From an uncultured Eubacteriales bacterium (GTDB taxonomy: Bacteria; Bacillota; Clostridia; Christensenellales; UBA1242), in contig CARBWQ010000003.1 of assembly GCA_948949055.1 (NCBI GenBank), forward strand, positions 1-19,874: a stretch of 19,874 nucleotides of DNA, given 5' to 3'. Position numbers and translations under genes: made by a program. The notes under the pieces were generated by a model. It worked only from the letters and a program-made list of their open reading frames with translations. It ran no database searches and was not told the origin of the DNA. Positions 8,501 through 13,973 of the stretch are shown piece by piece (the stretch's first letter is position 1; every line of letters begins with the position of its first letter).

Positions 8501-8692
8501 AAATTAAAAGAAAATGAAACTCGTAAATTTGTTGAGTACTCATTCCGTGATGGTGTGATGAAAACAACAGGAACCGACATTGATAAATTAATGCCTGCTA
8601 TGTCTAGATTTGGCGGCACTAGAGAAAAGAAAAAACTTTCTGTAATAGAAAAATTGAAAAATTTCTTTGAAAAGTTTTTTGGAATATGTTAA
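5588..8692 (+). CDS. hsdR: Type I restriction enzyme, R subunit (nuclease and translocase)
   Basis: The protein has 1034 aa, normal for an EcoR124-like HsdR. It joins the M2S complex, translocates DNA with ATP and cuts at a distance from the target. The N-terminal nuclease domain shows the PD-(D/E)XK residues D151 (RYDVTVL) and E165-L-K167. The helicase part has Walker A TTGSGKT with K328, the DEAD-type box DECH at 423-426, and motif III FGFTGTP. Later motifs are MFLTGFDATMLNTMWVDK and QAFSRTNR. The C-terminal helical region (about 800-1034) normally contacts the methyltransferase core. ATG 5588 is supported by AAGGAG at 5577-5582. No interruption is seen, so restriction should be functional if the S subunit is. 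Confidence 0.96.
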   Translation: MSFYNIVAQSSESTVVTEYKSETKRSDAYQSEAELEKEFIRLLQEQSYEYLAIHSEAEIINNLRAKIEELNKLKFTDDEWARLFNEQLANSNEGIKEKTRRIQEESRINLKMDDGLTRNIALIDKENIHENKLQVINQYVNNDGNHDNRYDVTVLVNGFPLVHIELKRRGVAIREAFNQIDRYQRDSFWAASGLYEYVQIFVISNGTNTKYYSNSTRFNHIKDANAQKTNKQKTSNSFEFTSFWEDGNNRIIPDLIDFTKTFFSKHTLLNILTKYCVFTSENMLLVMRPYQIVATERILNRIEISNNYKTYGSVKAGGYIWHTTGSGKTLTSFKTAQLATKLPYIDKVLFVVDRKDLDYQTMKEYDRFEKGAANSNKSTAVLKKQLEDSNSRIIITTIQKLDNFISKYKDHEVYNKHCVIIFDECHRSQFGDMHLAIVRAFKKYHLFGFTGTPIFAVNSNSGAKHVNLKTTEQAFGDKLHTYTIVDAINDKNVLPFRVDYIKTMENEPDIDDKQVYDINREKAFLAPKRISKVVDYILTHFNQKTYRNEKSYNFNALTNIGEVASAKDKSAIAEVKQKLRLSGFNSIFCVSSVDAAKIYYNEFKRQMAENPSKNLKIATIYSYGANEDVEDGMLDEENSEDTNSLDKSSRDFLEDAIKDYNKMFKTNYDTSSDKFQNYYKDVSLRMKNKELDLLIVVNMFLTGFDATMLNTMWVDKNLKQHGLIQAFSRTNRILNSIKRFGNIICFRNLQKRTDDAVALFGDKDAGGICLLKGYKDYYNGYVDDDGNRKVGYVDLIQELEIKYPLSEPQIIGEKSQKDFISLFGAILRMKNLLSAFDEFAGNEILTERQMQDYLSRYNDLYEEWKRQRETHEVEDINDDIVFEVELIKQVEINIDYILMLVKKYHDSHQEDKEVLISINKAIDSSLELRSKKALIENFIAGINDVDDVMIEWREFVAKQKELELVSIINEEKLKENETRKFVEYSFRDGVMKTTGTDIDKLMPAMSRFGGTREKKKLSVIEKLKNFFEKFFGIC

Positions 8693-8696
8693 GTAG

Positions 8697-8733
8697 AAAA
8701 GAGTTGATTTTAATACAAAGTCAACTCTTTTTT
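8697..8733 (+). terminator. Terminator of the hsd operon
   Basis: An 11-bp perfect stem, AAAAGAGTTGA (8697-8707) and TCAACTCTTTT (8721-8731), with further T residues, lies 4 nt past the hsdR stop. It closes the restriction-modification operon. Confidence 0.85.
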
Positions 8734-8758
8734 GTTATAATAGAAGTGTTAAAGGAGG
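8733..8758 (+). promoter_or_regulatory. Promoter and Shine-Dalgarno site upstream of the IS21 insertion
   Basis: A perfect extended -10, TGTTATAAT (8733-8741), is followed by a perfect ribosome site AAAGGAGG (8751-8758), but no long gene follows directly. Either it drives an 8-codon leader (TTG 8764 to TAG 8788-8790) and istA, or it belonged to a gene split by the insertion, for instance the serine recombinase whose remains lie past 11294. Confidence 0.55.
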
Positions 8759-8959
8759 TGGTTTTGCGAATTGTGATTTTTGAAGGGTAGGCGAGAGTCT
8801 ACGGCAGCTGGTGGTGAATTGCGACAGCTGAATTGGTGGGTGGATGTGAGATGAAAGCGGAAGCCCATAAATGAAAATTGTTTTGTGTGTTTTGGATTTT
8901 CCAGTATAAAACATTTGGATATTGCTGATGTTTTAACTTTTAAGTATGGAGATGAAGAA

Positions 8960-10465
8960 ATGTTGAAGATGAAAGAATTTTTAGAGATTAAGAAATTAAA
9001 AGAAGATGGATTCACGAAGAGTGAAGTTGTGAAGATGACTGGATTGAAGCAATTTTCGGTTAGAAAGTATTGGGATTATTCAATTGATGATTTTGCTGAC
9101 AGCGACAAGCTGATGCGAAATGATAAGATTGAAAAATATCGAAACTTTTTGATTCAAGAATTGAAAGATAATCCCGGGATTAGAAATACCACATTATTTG
9201 ATAAGATTAAAGAGATGGATGCGGAGTTTTCTGCAAGTGAAAGTGCGTTTTATAGGTATATGCGAAAACTTAGAGATGTGCTCGGAATAAGTGGAAAGGT
9301 GGGCAGAGCCTATCAGTTGATTGGAGATACAAAACCTGGTGAACTTGCACAAGTGGACATGGGCGAAATATGGATTCGAGACGTTTATGATGTGAAAGTA
9401 AAAATCTACTTTTGGTGCATTGTGCTGATGTATTCAAGGTATAAGTTTGTTTATTGCAAGCGAGAGGCGTTTACTAGCAGGGATTTTGTGGATGCACATG
9501 AAAGGGCATTTGCTTATTTTGGTGGCAGACCAAAGACAATTATGTATGATCAAGATAGAGTGATGGTCGTGAGTGAAAATTGCGGGAATGTGATTTTTAC
9601 CAAAGAATTTGAAACCTACAAGGACTTTATTGGCTTAGATGTGTATCTTTGCAAAAAGCAAGATCCAGACACCAAGGGCAGAGTTGAAAATGTCGTTAAA
9701 TTTGTTAAAACGAGTTTCTTTGATCACAAGGTGTTTTGTGGAATAGATAATTTGAATGGTGATTTGCTGGATTGGTTGGATAGAACTGGAAATGGCAAAA
9801 TCAATATGACAACTAGACAAGCTCCAAGAGATATGTTTAAAGAAGAGAAAGAATATTTGTTTAAGCATACACCATACGCGTTTAGAAAGAAGAATGAATA
9901 TATTGCAACAGCAACTGACTTAAACTATTTTATATTTAGGAGTAATTATTACACTTTGCCAGCATTTAGATTTAAGCAAGGCGACAAAGTTCTGATTGAG
10001 ATTGTAGGTGATTGCATAAATGTCTATGATGCAGAAACCAAAGAGTTTGTAGCAAGGCATAAGCTATTAATTGCTAAAGGTTTAACTTCTAAACTAGCAA
10101 ATAAGAATGATGGTGACAAACATTCAAGGCTTATTAAGCGAACGATTGAAAGTTTAGGTGATAACAAACTTGCGATTGAGTTCTTGAATGATGTCATCAG
10201 AGAAAAGCCAAGATATATTAAAGGGCAATGTGGACTAATGAAAAAGATTGCAAAAGAATACTCTTTGCAAGAAATTGCAAATGGCATTACGTGGTGCAAT
10301 AAGAACAACAAGTATGATGCGACGGAATTGCTGACCTATCTGATGGTGCACAGTGAAAAAGAAACTGATATTATGCCGATTAGGACAAAGAAAACTTACA
10401 TAGAACGAGCAGAAGGTTTAAACAAATATATGGAGCTTATAGGTGGTGGTGATGAAGAAGTTTAG
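8960..10465 (+). CDS. istA: IS21-family transposase IstA
   Basis: The protein is 501 aa from ATG 8960. It carries out strand cleavage and transfer at the element ends with IstB as ATP-dependent helper. It starts with a helix-turn-helix (GFTKSEVVKMTGLKQFSVRKY, about 15-36). Next is a DDE integrase core with D133 (AQVDMGE), D197 (IMYDQDRV) and E243 (KGRVENVVKF). A C-terminal beta-rich part (FRFKQGDKVLIEIVGDCINV) follows. The frame is open from 8885, but ATG 8960 has GGAG at 8948-8951 with good spacing. All catalytic residues are present, so the enzyme could be active. It overlaps istB by 14 nt. Confidence 0.92.
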   Translation: MLKMKEFLEIKKLKEDGFTKSEVVKMTGLKQFSVRKYWDYSIDDFADSDKLMRNDKIEKYRNFLIQELKDNPGIRNTTLFDKIKEMDAEFSASESAFYRYMRKLRDVLGISGKVGRAYQLIGDTKPGELAQVDMGEIWIRDVYDVKVKIYFWCIVLMYSRYKFVYCKREAFTSRDFVDAHERAFAYFGGRPKTIMYDQDRVMVVSENCGNVIFTKEFETYKDFIGLDVYLCKKQDPDTKGRVENVVKFVKTSFFDHKVFCGIDNLNGDLLDWLDRTGNGKINMTTRQAPRDMFKEEKEYLFKHTPYAFRKKNEYIATATDLNYFIFRSNYYTLPAFRFKQGDKVLIEIVGDCINVYDAETKEFVARHKLLIAKGLTSKLANKNDGDKHSRLIKRTIESLGDNKLAIEFLNDVIREKPRYIKGQCGLMKKIAKEYSLQEIANGITWCNKNNKYDATELLTYLMVHSEKETDIMPIRTKKTYIERAEGLNKYMELIGGGDEEV

Positions 10466-11207
10466 TGTTACTGACATACAAGAAGTTGCCAAGAAACTTA
10501 GTTTGCACCATATGAGTAAAGCATATTTTAATCTGCAGGGCGAAAGTGATGAAAAGTTGCAGTTTTTATATGAATGCTTACATAAAGAACTTATATTGCG
10601 AGAACAAAAGTCAAGAACAACAAAAATAGGTAAGGCACATTTGCCAAGCTTTAAAACCTTGGAAGAATATGATTTGAATTTTCAGCCTCAGTTATCCAAG
10701 TGGCAGATTGAAGAGTTGAAGAAACTGAATTGGTTGCAAGAAAAATATAACATTATATTTATGGGTGGTTCTGGAACAGGTAAGACTCACTTAGCGGTTG
10801 CACTTGGTCATTTGGCACTATCGCAAAATTATAAAGTTTTCTTTTCTACACTTGAAAATTTGATTTACTTATTGAAAACAAAGGAAGTGTTTAAGTCTAG
10901 TAGTGCAAGAGTGAAATATCTATATGAGTGTCAGTTGGTTATTATTGATGAAGTTGGATATCAGCAACTTGAAAAACAGGATGTTTTGTTGATGTATGAG
11001 TTGGCAAATAAACTTTACAATAGAACATCAATAGTTATCACAACAAACCTTGACTTTGCAAAGTGGGGCGAGTTGTTTCAAGATGAAAATATGGTTAGTG
11101 CAATGCTAGATAGATTGACACATAATTGCCAGATTATAAACCTTAAAGGCGAGAGTTATAGACTACTTAATCACAATAACATCTTCAAAAAACAGAATAA
11201 AAAATAA
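10452..11207 (+). CDS. istB: IS21-family ATP-binding protein IstB
   Basis: The protein is 251 aa from ATG 10452, an AAA+ ATPase related to DnaC/DnaA that selects the target and activates IstA. Walker A is GGSGTGKTH, with K111. Walker B is LVIIDEVGY, with D166 and E167. Sensor-like TTNLDFAKWGELF and the arginine-finger region MLDRLTHNCQIINLKG(E/D)SYR are also typical. Three in-frame GTG codons lie just upstream (10443-10451); I chose ATG 10452 because AGGTGG at 10441-10446 serves it, though spacing is tight. It overlaps the end of istA, so translation is probably coupled. It looks complete. Confidence 0.92.
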   Translation: MKKFSVTDIQEVAKKLSLHHMSKAYFNLQGESDEKLQFLYECLHKELILREQKSRTTKIGKAHLPSFKTLEEYDLNFQPQLSKWQIEELKKLNWLQEKYNIIFMGGSGTGKTHLAVALGHLALSQNYKVFFSTLENLIYLLKTKEVFKSSSARVKYLYECQLVIIDEVGYQQLEKQDVLLMYELANKLYNRTSIVITTNLDFAKWGELFQDENMVSAMLDRLTHNCQIINLKGESYRLLNHNNIFKKQNKK

Positions 11208-11217
11208 TGATTATTTG

Positions 11218-11267
11218 TTTTGATAGTTGTTTTAACCATAAATTGTCATAAAAACACACTATCAAAA
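11218..11267 (+). terminator. Inverted repeat downstream of istB
   Basis: TTTTGATAGTTGTTTT (11218-11233) is complementary to AAAACACACTATCAAAA (11251-11267) apart from one extra C, with a 17-nt loop. It sits just past the istB stop and close to the proposed right end. It may be a terminator or a terminal binding-site pair of the element. The loop is long for a classical terminator. Confidence 0.45.
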
Positions 11268-11293
11268 TGCGATTTGCCGACAAACAATACTAG

Positions 11294-11746
11294 CCAACCA
11301 GGGGGAGTCAAATCTCTGGTCAAAAAGGGATTAAAAGCGGAGCGGCAGTCGCACAGAAAAAGTCGCAAAATCAAAAATCAGAAAAAGTCGCAAAATCAAA
11401 AATTCAAAGATTTGCAAGAAACACAGCTGAATGTTTGACAATTGCAAGGGAGCTAAAAGACAAGGGCGTAACAATCCTTTTTGAAACAAATTCAATTGAC
11501 ACAACCGATGATGATGCATGGTTAAAATTGAGCATTATGGCAACACTTGCAGAAGAAGAAATTCAAGCAATGACAAAGACACTTCTTGAAATAACAAAAC
11601 AAGATAAAGTTGAAGTAAAATATTTTGAAGATGGTCATTATTTCACAATTCAGGGAAAAAGCAAGATTGATTTTAATGAAAAATCAATTGAGATTGACCA
11701 TAAGAAAATTCAGTTCGATGACATAAAGAGCATTAAAATTTTATAA
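11294..11746 (+). pseudogene. Serine recombinase remnant (catalytic-domain fragment)
   Basis: After the TAG at 11291-11293 one frame is open to TAA 11744-11746. Residues coded by about 11399-11575 match the middle of a serine recombinase catalytic domain: IQRFARNTAECL, then ARELKDKGVTILFE, then IDTTDDDAWLKLSIMATLAEEE. The N-terminal catalytic-serine strand is absent: that space holds two copies of a GTCGCAAAATCAAA motif and low-complexity QKKSQNQKSEK. The whole DNA-binding C-terminus is also missing. Instead a 40-residue tail follows (VKYFEDGHYFTIQGKSKIDF to FDDIKSIKIL) that resembles YolD-like small proteins more than a recombinase. It cannot be an active recombinase. The tail could be translated from ATG 11570 as a small protein, but no good ribosome site is visible. 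Confidence 0.75.
11362..11400 (+). repeat. Two copies of the GTCGCAAAATCAAA motif in the recombinase remnant
   Basis: The 14-mer occurs at 11362-11375 and 11387-11400 (25-bp period, in a larger AAAAAGTCGC duplication). It has replaced or expanded the N-terminal part of the recombinase reading frame. The same motif recurs at 12148 and 12220, outside any gene. Confidence 0.8.
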
Positions 11747-11800
11747 GGTATACTTGGCACTGATAACACAAAACGGACCCTCAAAATTTTTTCAAAAAAA

Positions 11801-11831
11801 TGATACAAATTCAAAACCTTTGTGCTATAAT
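11801..11831 (+). promoter_or_regulatory. Promoter of the small cysteine-rich protein gene
   Basis: An extended -10 TGCTATAAT lies at 11823-11831, with a possible -35 TGATAC at 11801-11806 (19-nt spacer). The -10 box ends 7 nt before ATG 11839, so the predicted start of transcription is at or next to the start codon and the mRNA would be leaderless. No ribosome site is present ahead of the ATG. Confidence 0.5.
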
Positions 11832-11838
11832 CAATTAC

Positions 11839-12093
11839 ATGGAACAAATTGATTTACAAAAGGCACATGAACATTCAAGAAATAACAGAAAAGAAATTTT
11901 GGCAAGCAAGACTTGTGGTTGCTTTTATTGCAGGGAAATGTTCGATCCAAAAGAAATCAAGAATTGGATTAAGGAAGAAGATGGAACAGCACAATGCCCA
12001 TATTGTTTCGTAGATTCAGTTATTGGCGATGCAAGTGGCATCAATATAACAAATGCATTTCTTCAAGAAATGCACAAAAAATGGTTTGATTAG
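11839..12093 (+). CDS. Small cysteine-rich (zinc-ribbon-like) protein
   Basis: The protein has 84 aa. Cysteines at C26, C28 and C31 (TCGCFYC) and C53 and C56 (CPYC) suggest a metal-binding knuckle pair. The pattern HEHSRNNRKEI, CGCFYCREMFDPKEI.W, TAQCPYCFVDSVIGDASG, then MHKKWF closes the protein. This is a conserved family of small bacterial cytoplasmic proteins of unknown function. The frame is open from 11800, but family-like sequence starts at ATG 11839. That start is only 7 nt after a consensus -10 box and lacks a ribosome site, which points to a leaderless mRNA or a rearranged upstream end. It sits alone between the recombinase remnant and a convergent gene. Confidence 0.8.
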   Translation: MEQIDLQKAHEHSRNNRKEILASKTCGCFYCREMFDPKEIKNWIKEEDGTAQCPYCFVDSVIGDASGINITNAFLQEMHKKWFD

Positions 12094-12114
12094 TCAAGCC
12101 AAGTTAACTGACAG

Positions 12115-12233
12115 CAGAAATTTTGATTTTCGCAAAATCAAAATTCTGTCGCAAAATCAAAGTTTGATTTTTATTTTGATTTTTTTGATTATTTTTGATT
12201 TTTTAATCAAAAAAATGGTGTCGCAAAATCAAA
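12115..12233 (+). repeat. Intergenic cluster of the same motif with AT-rich hairpins
   Basis: The stretch 12094-12568 carries no gene I can support. Copies of the motif lie at 12129-12142 (with TTCGC), 12148-12161 and 12220-12233. The first forms a hairpin: 12115-12130 against 12134-12148, 15 bp with one bulged A and a CGC loop. A second hairpin is TTTTTGATT (192-200 of the 12,000s) against AATCAAAAA (205-213). TTTTGATT and its complement recur throughout. It may be a dispersed repeat of the host genome or a replication or binding site array. Confidence 0.7.
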
Positions 12234-12312
12234 ACGAAGAAATCAAAAAAAAGACTTCGTTGTCAGTTGAAATAAAAAAGTCCGATTTTATGGGTATTTC
12301 AGTGTTAGCCGA

Positions 12313-12378
12313 GCCAAGGAACTTGGCGAACGCGCAAGCAGGTTTTAACCTGCTTATTTTATCAGTCGCTGATTTTTG
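12313..12378 (+). other. Three consecutive GC-richer hairpins, possible structured RNA or tandem terminators
   Basis: GCCAAG-GAA-CTTGGC (12313-12327), AAGCAGGTT-TT-AACCTGCTT (12336-12355, then ATTTT) and ATCAG-TCG-CTGAT (12361-12373, then TTTTT) follow each other within 65 bp. All are perfect stems. The last two could terminate plus-strand transcription of the small protein gene. The tight spacing also allows a folded non-coding RNA. Confidence 0.5.
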
Positions 12379-12390
12379 TTTATTAAGGAC

Positions 12391-12442
12391 AAAAAAATAG
12401 CCCCCAAATGAGAGAAATATCTCAAATAGGGGTTCGATTTTT
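12391..12442 (+). terminator. Bidirectional terminator between convergent genes
   Basis: A run of seven A (12391-12397), CCCC (402-405), TGAGA (409-413) pairing with TCTCA (420-424), GGGG (429-432) and a run of T (438-443) form a stem with a small internal loop, flanked by A on one side and T on the other. It would stop transcription from both the plus-strand small protein gene and the minus-strand DUF1848 gene, which face each other here. From 12448 to 12568 I see nothing further beyond AT-rich DNA. Confidence 0.65.
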
Positions 12443-12568
12443 TGCGTTAAATTTTACCAAAATTAACATTAAAATTACCAAATTTTGCCCGTTTTCTACA
12501 AATCTTCTACAAATTTAATTTGTGCAAATGATGTGTTGTAACGGAGTGTGTTATATTATTTTTTTTGA

Positions 12569-13507
12569 TTATTTATATTCAAATTCTAACTCTGTTTTTC
12601 TTTTATAAATTTCGCCTTCAAGTTTATCAAGCATACTTTTTGGAGAACTTTTTCGAGCATAACAGTAATTGCAACCATGATGACAAGTATCATATCTTCC
12701 AATATCTATTGCACGCATGCAACCACAATTTTTGCGCTGTCCATCTATTTTATTGTTTTTGCGTTTAACAATAATGTTTTGTTTCTTAAACTTTTCTGTC
12801 AACAACTCTTCAAAAATTTTTCCATCAATGCACTTGCTTGGAACAATTCCATATTTAGACCAATATCCACTTTCAGCACAAGCTTCAATTTGAATTTCAT
12901 TTTCTTTTGCAATTTTTGAGAATGCTGATAAAATTTCATGTTTCTGTGTGAGATTCGGAGCCCAAACAGTTTTTGCACAACCCGTATAACTAACAATCAA
13001 AAAACTAATTTTGCAATGTTCTGTAAACCCTTTAAGCTCTTTGCAAAGTTTTGCAAACTCTCTTTTGTGCCATTCCACATCTATTTCTTCTGATAAAAGA
13101 ATTGGGTCATATCGCCAAATTACAGGGCAGTGTTTTGAAAGTTCTTTAAAACTTTCAATTCTTTTTTCAAGTGTTGGTATTCCTGATTCTATATTTTCAT
13201 GGTAAGCATTCAAAGTGTAAAGAAAGTAGTATTTTAAATCTTTTAACTCATTTAATCGGTCTAGCATAGGTGCTGGATTTTTTGTCCAAAAAACAATACC
13301 TTCTAAATTGCCTTGCGTTTTTATGGTTTTTTCTCCGAGCAAGTTGGCTTGAATATCTTTTATCTTTAATGGTTCAAGATTAATCTTTGCAATTTTTGAA
13401 GGGTTGATTGGATTTGGGACAAGGACATATCCATCTTTTAACCTATCAAAAAACCAATCACTATAAAAAGCAGGTATATCTGTTCGCCTTGAAACGCTTA
13501 AAATCAT
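12569..13507 (-). CDS. DUF1848 family protein (radical-SAM-like cysteine cluster)
   Basis: The protein has 312 aa, normal for the family. It begins MILSVSRRTDIPAFYSDWF and contains VLVPNPINPSKI, GIVFWTKNPAPML, YYFLYTLNAYHENIE and VIWRYDPILLSEE, all hallmarks of DUF1848. The C-terminus carries a cysteine cluster: C261, C263, C275, C279 and C282 (CGC..DIGRYDTCHHGCNYCYA), resembling an iron-sulphur or radical-SAM-related site. The substrate is unknown. GGAG ahead of ATG 13507 is a good ribosome site, and it starts 2 nt after the stop of a tiny ORF. The nearest promoter-like box is TATAAT (minus strand, 13529-13534). It is transcribed in the same direction as the tracrRNA, so leaky tracrRNA termination could reach it. 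No link to CRISPR is known. Confidence 0.88.
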   Translation of the reverse strand: MILSVSRRTDIPAFYSDWFFDRLKDGYVLVPNPINPSKIAKINLEPLKIKDIQANLLGEKTIKTQGNLEGIVFWTKNPAPMLDRLNELKDLKYYFLYTLNAYHENIESGIPTLEKRIESFKELSKHCPVIWRYDPILLSEEIDVEWHKREFAKLCKELKGFTEHCKISFLIVSYTGCAKTVWAPNLTQKHEILSAFSKIAKENEIQIEACAESGYWSKYGIVPSKCIDGKIFEELLTEKFKKQNIIVKRKNNKIDGQRKNCGCMRAIDIGRYDTCHHGCNYCYARKSSPKSMLDKLEGEIYKRKTELEFEYK

Positions 13508-13509
13508 AA

Positions 13510-13701
13510 TTATCTTTCTCCACTTATAATTATACCTCGTCCGTCCAAAATTTTAAACTGTTTGAATCTAAAATTGTGTTTTAAATTTTTTATCAAGTTG
13601 TCTAAAAAAGCTTGTTCTTCTTTTAGCATATAATAATTATTGTTTATTGTGTAATCGCATATTAGAAAAAAATTATCTTTATTTTTCAACGCTCTCACCA
13701 A
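13510..13701 (-). CDS. Small ORF or gene remnant ahead of the DUF1848 gene
   Basis: The frame is open from a TGA at 13753-13755 to the TAA at 13510-13512, with TTG 13701 or GTG 13698 as the only plausible starts and no clear ribosome site. The product (NNFFLICDYTINN-like strand, then EEQAFLDNLIKNLKHNFRFK, then GRGIIISGER) reads like the C-terminal end of a protein and not like random DNA. Its stop lies 2 nt before the DUF1848 start, and that gene's ribosome site is inside it, as in translational coupling. I do not recognise the family. It may be a decayed fragment. Confidence 0.3.
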   Translation of the reverse strand: MVRALKNKDNFFLICDYTINNNYYMLKEEQAFLDNLIKNLKHNFRFKQFKILDGRGIIISGER

Positions 13702-13844
13702 AATTTTATCTAAATCCGTATTATTTGAGATGGTAAATAAAGAATTAAAAAATCAAATTTGTAAAAAATTTAAAAATTATTTACAGAAATCAATTTTAAA
13801 TATTTGTAAAATATGATAGAATACCTATGTAAATTGAATAACAT

Positions 13845-13934
13845 AAAAAAATGAGTTCCTCTAAAAAGAACCCATAAACCTTAAAGGTTTTTGAATAGAA
13901 TAAATTTATTTGAACTCGTTATGTTATTCTATAC
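13845..13934 (-). ncRNA. tracrRNA of the type II-A CRISPR system
   Basis: Read on the minus strand from about 13934, the RNA starts with an anti-repeat (UAUAGAAUAACAUAACGAGUU) and the lower stem GUUCAAAUAA, which parallels GUUAAAAUAA of known type II-A tracrRNAs. Next come an AU-rich nexus around 13893-13907, a hairpin AAACCUUUAAGGUUU (13876-13890), a terminator stem GGGUUC/GAACUC (13868-13873 with 13853-13858) and seven U (13845-13851). It would be about 90 nt, pair with crRNA repeats, be trimmed by RNase III and anchor Cas9. The CRISPR repeat should therefore begin near GTTTGA and contain GTTATGTTATTCTA. No array is in the window to confirm this. Position directly upstream of and divergent from cas9 is common. 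Confidence 0.75.
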
Positions 13935-13939
13935 ATAAT
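13910..13939 (+). promoter_or_regulatory. Possible cas9 promoter overlapping the tracrRNA 5' end
   Basis: On the plus strand TTGAAC (13910-13915), an 18-nt spacer and CATAAT (13934-13939) would start cas9 mRNA near 13946. A second candidate lies upstream: TTTAAA (13795-13800), 16 nt, TGATAGAAT (13814-13822). Transcripts from that one would run antisense through the whole tracrRNA gene. Neither is strong, and mapping of 5' ends would decide. Confidence 0.35.
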
Positions 13940-13940
13940 C

Positions 13941-13969
13941 ATTTTAACATAAAAATTAAAAGGAGTCAA
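13941..13969 (-). promoter_or_regulatory. Promoter of the tracrRNA (minus strand)
   Basis: On the minus strand TTGACT (13964-13969), a 17-nt spacer and TAAAAT (13941-13946) form a near-consensus sigma-70 promoter, with TG one base ahead of the -10. The -35 box shares bases with the GGAG ribosome site of cas9 (13961-13964 region), so the two genes are divergent with no spare DNA between them. Confidence 0.8.
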
Positions 13970-13973
13970 GCAA

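Larger units (their letters stand above)
8759..11282 (+). mobile_element. IS21-family insertion sequence (istA-istB)
   Basis: An istA and istB pair with overlapping ends is diagnostic of the family. The ends are tentative. The right end, read inward from 11282, begins TGTCGGCAAATCGCATTTTG. The left end, read from 8759, begins TGGTTTTGCGAATTGTG and shares a GC-AAT-G-ATTTT-GA pattern with about 15 matches over 19 positions and small gaps. Both begin with TG, as expected. This gives 2524 bp, at the upper end of the usual 1.9-2.5 kb. The flanking bases show no target-site duplication (AAAGGAGG on the left, AACAATAC on the right), so a boundary is wrong or the copy has recombined. The left end also holds two CAGCTG sites 20 bp apart (8805, 8825), perhaps terminal transposase-binding repeats. 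Confidence 0.75.

Noticed and set aside
8311..8619. Minus-strand ORFs of 70-140 codons inside hsd genes, istA, cas9 and others
   Set aside because: They are antisense shadows of well-supported genes, rich in Ser, Phe, Ile and Leu as expected from complementing AT-rich coding DNA, and have no family signal.
11220..11438. A 72-codon plus-strand ORF spanning the right IS end and the repeat
   Set aside because: It crosses the inverted repeat and proposed IS end, is low complexity (Lys, Gln, Ser), and lies out of frame with the recognisable recombinase fragment.
12053..12400. A 115-codon plus-strand ORF past the cysteine-rich gene
   Set aside because: It starts inside that gene in another frame and runs through AT-rich repeats and three hairpins. 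The translation is low complexity, so it is not a credible protein.
12429..12437. GGGGTTCGAT, like the T-arm of a tRNA
   Set aside because: No acceptor, D or anticodon arm fits around it. The G run pairs with the C run of the bidirectional terminator.
13829..13892. A tracrRNA on the plus strand, since GAATAACATAA also occurs at 13836-13846
   Set aside because: The plus strand lacks the GUUCAAAUAA lower stem and nexus, and its promoter is weaker. The minus-strand copy has a near-consensus promoter and a U7 terminator.
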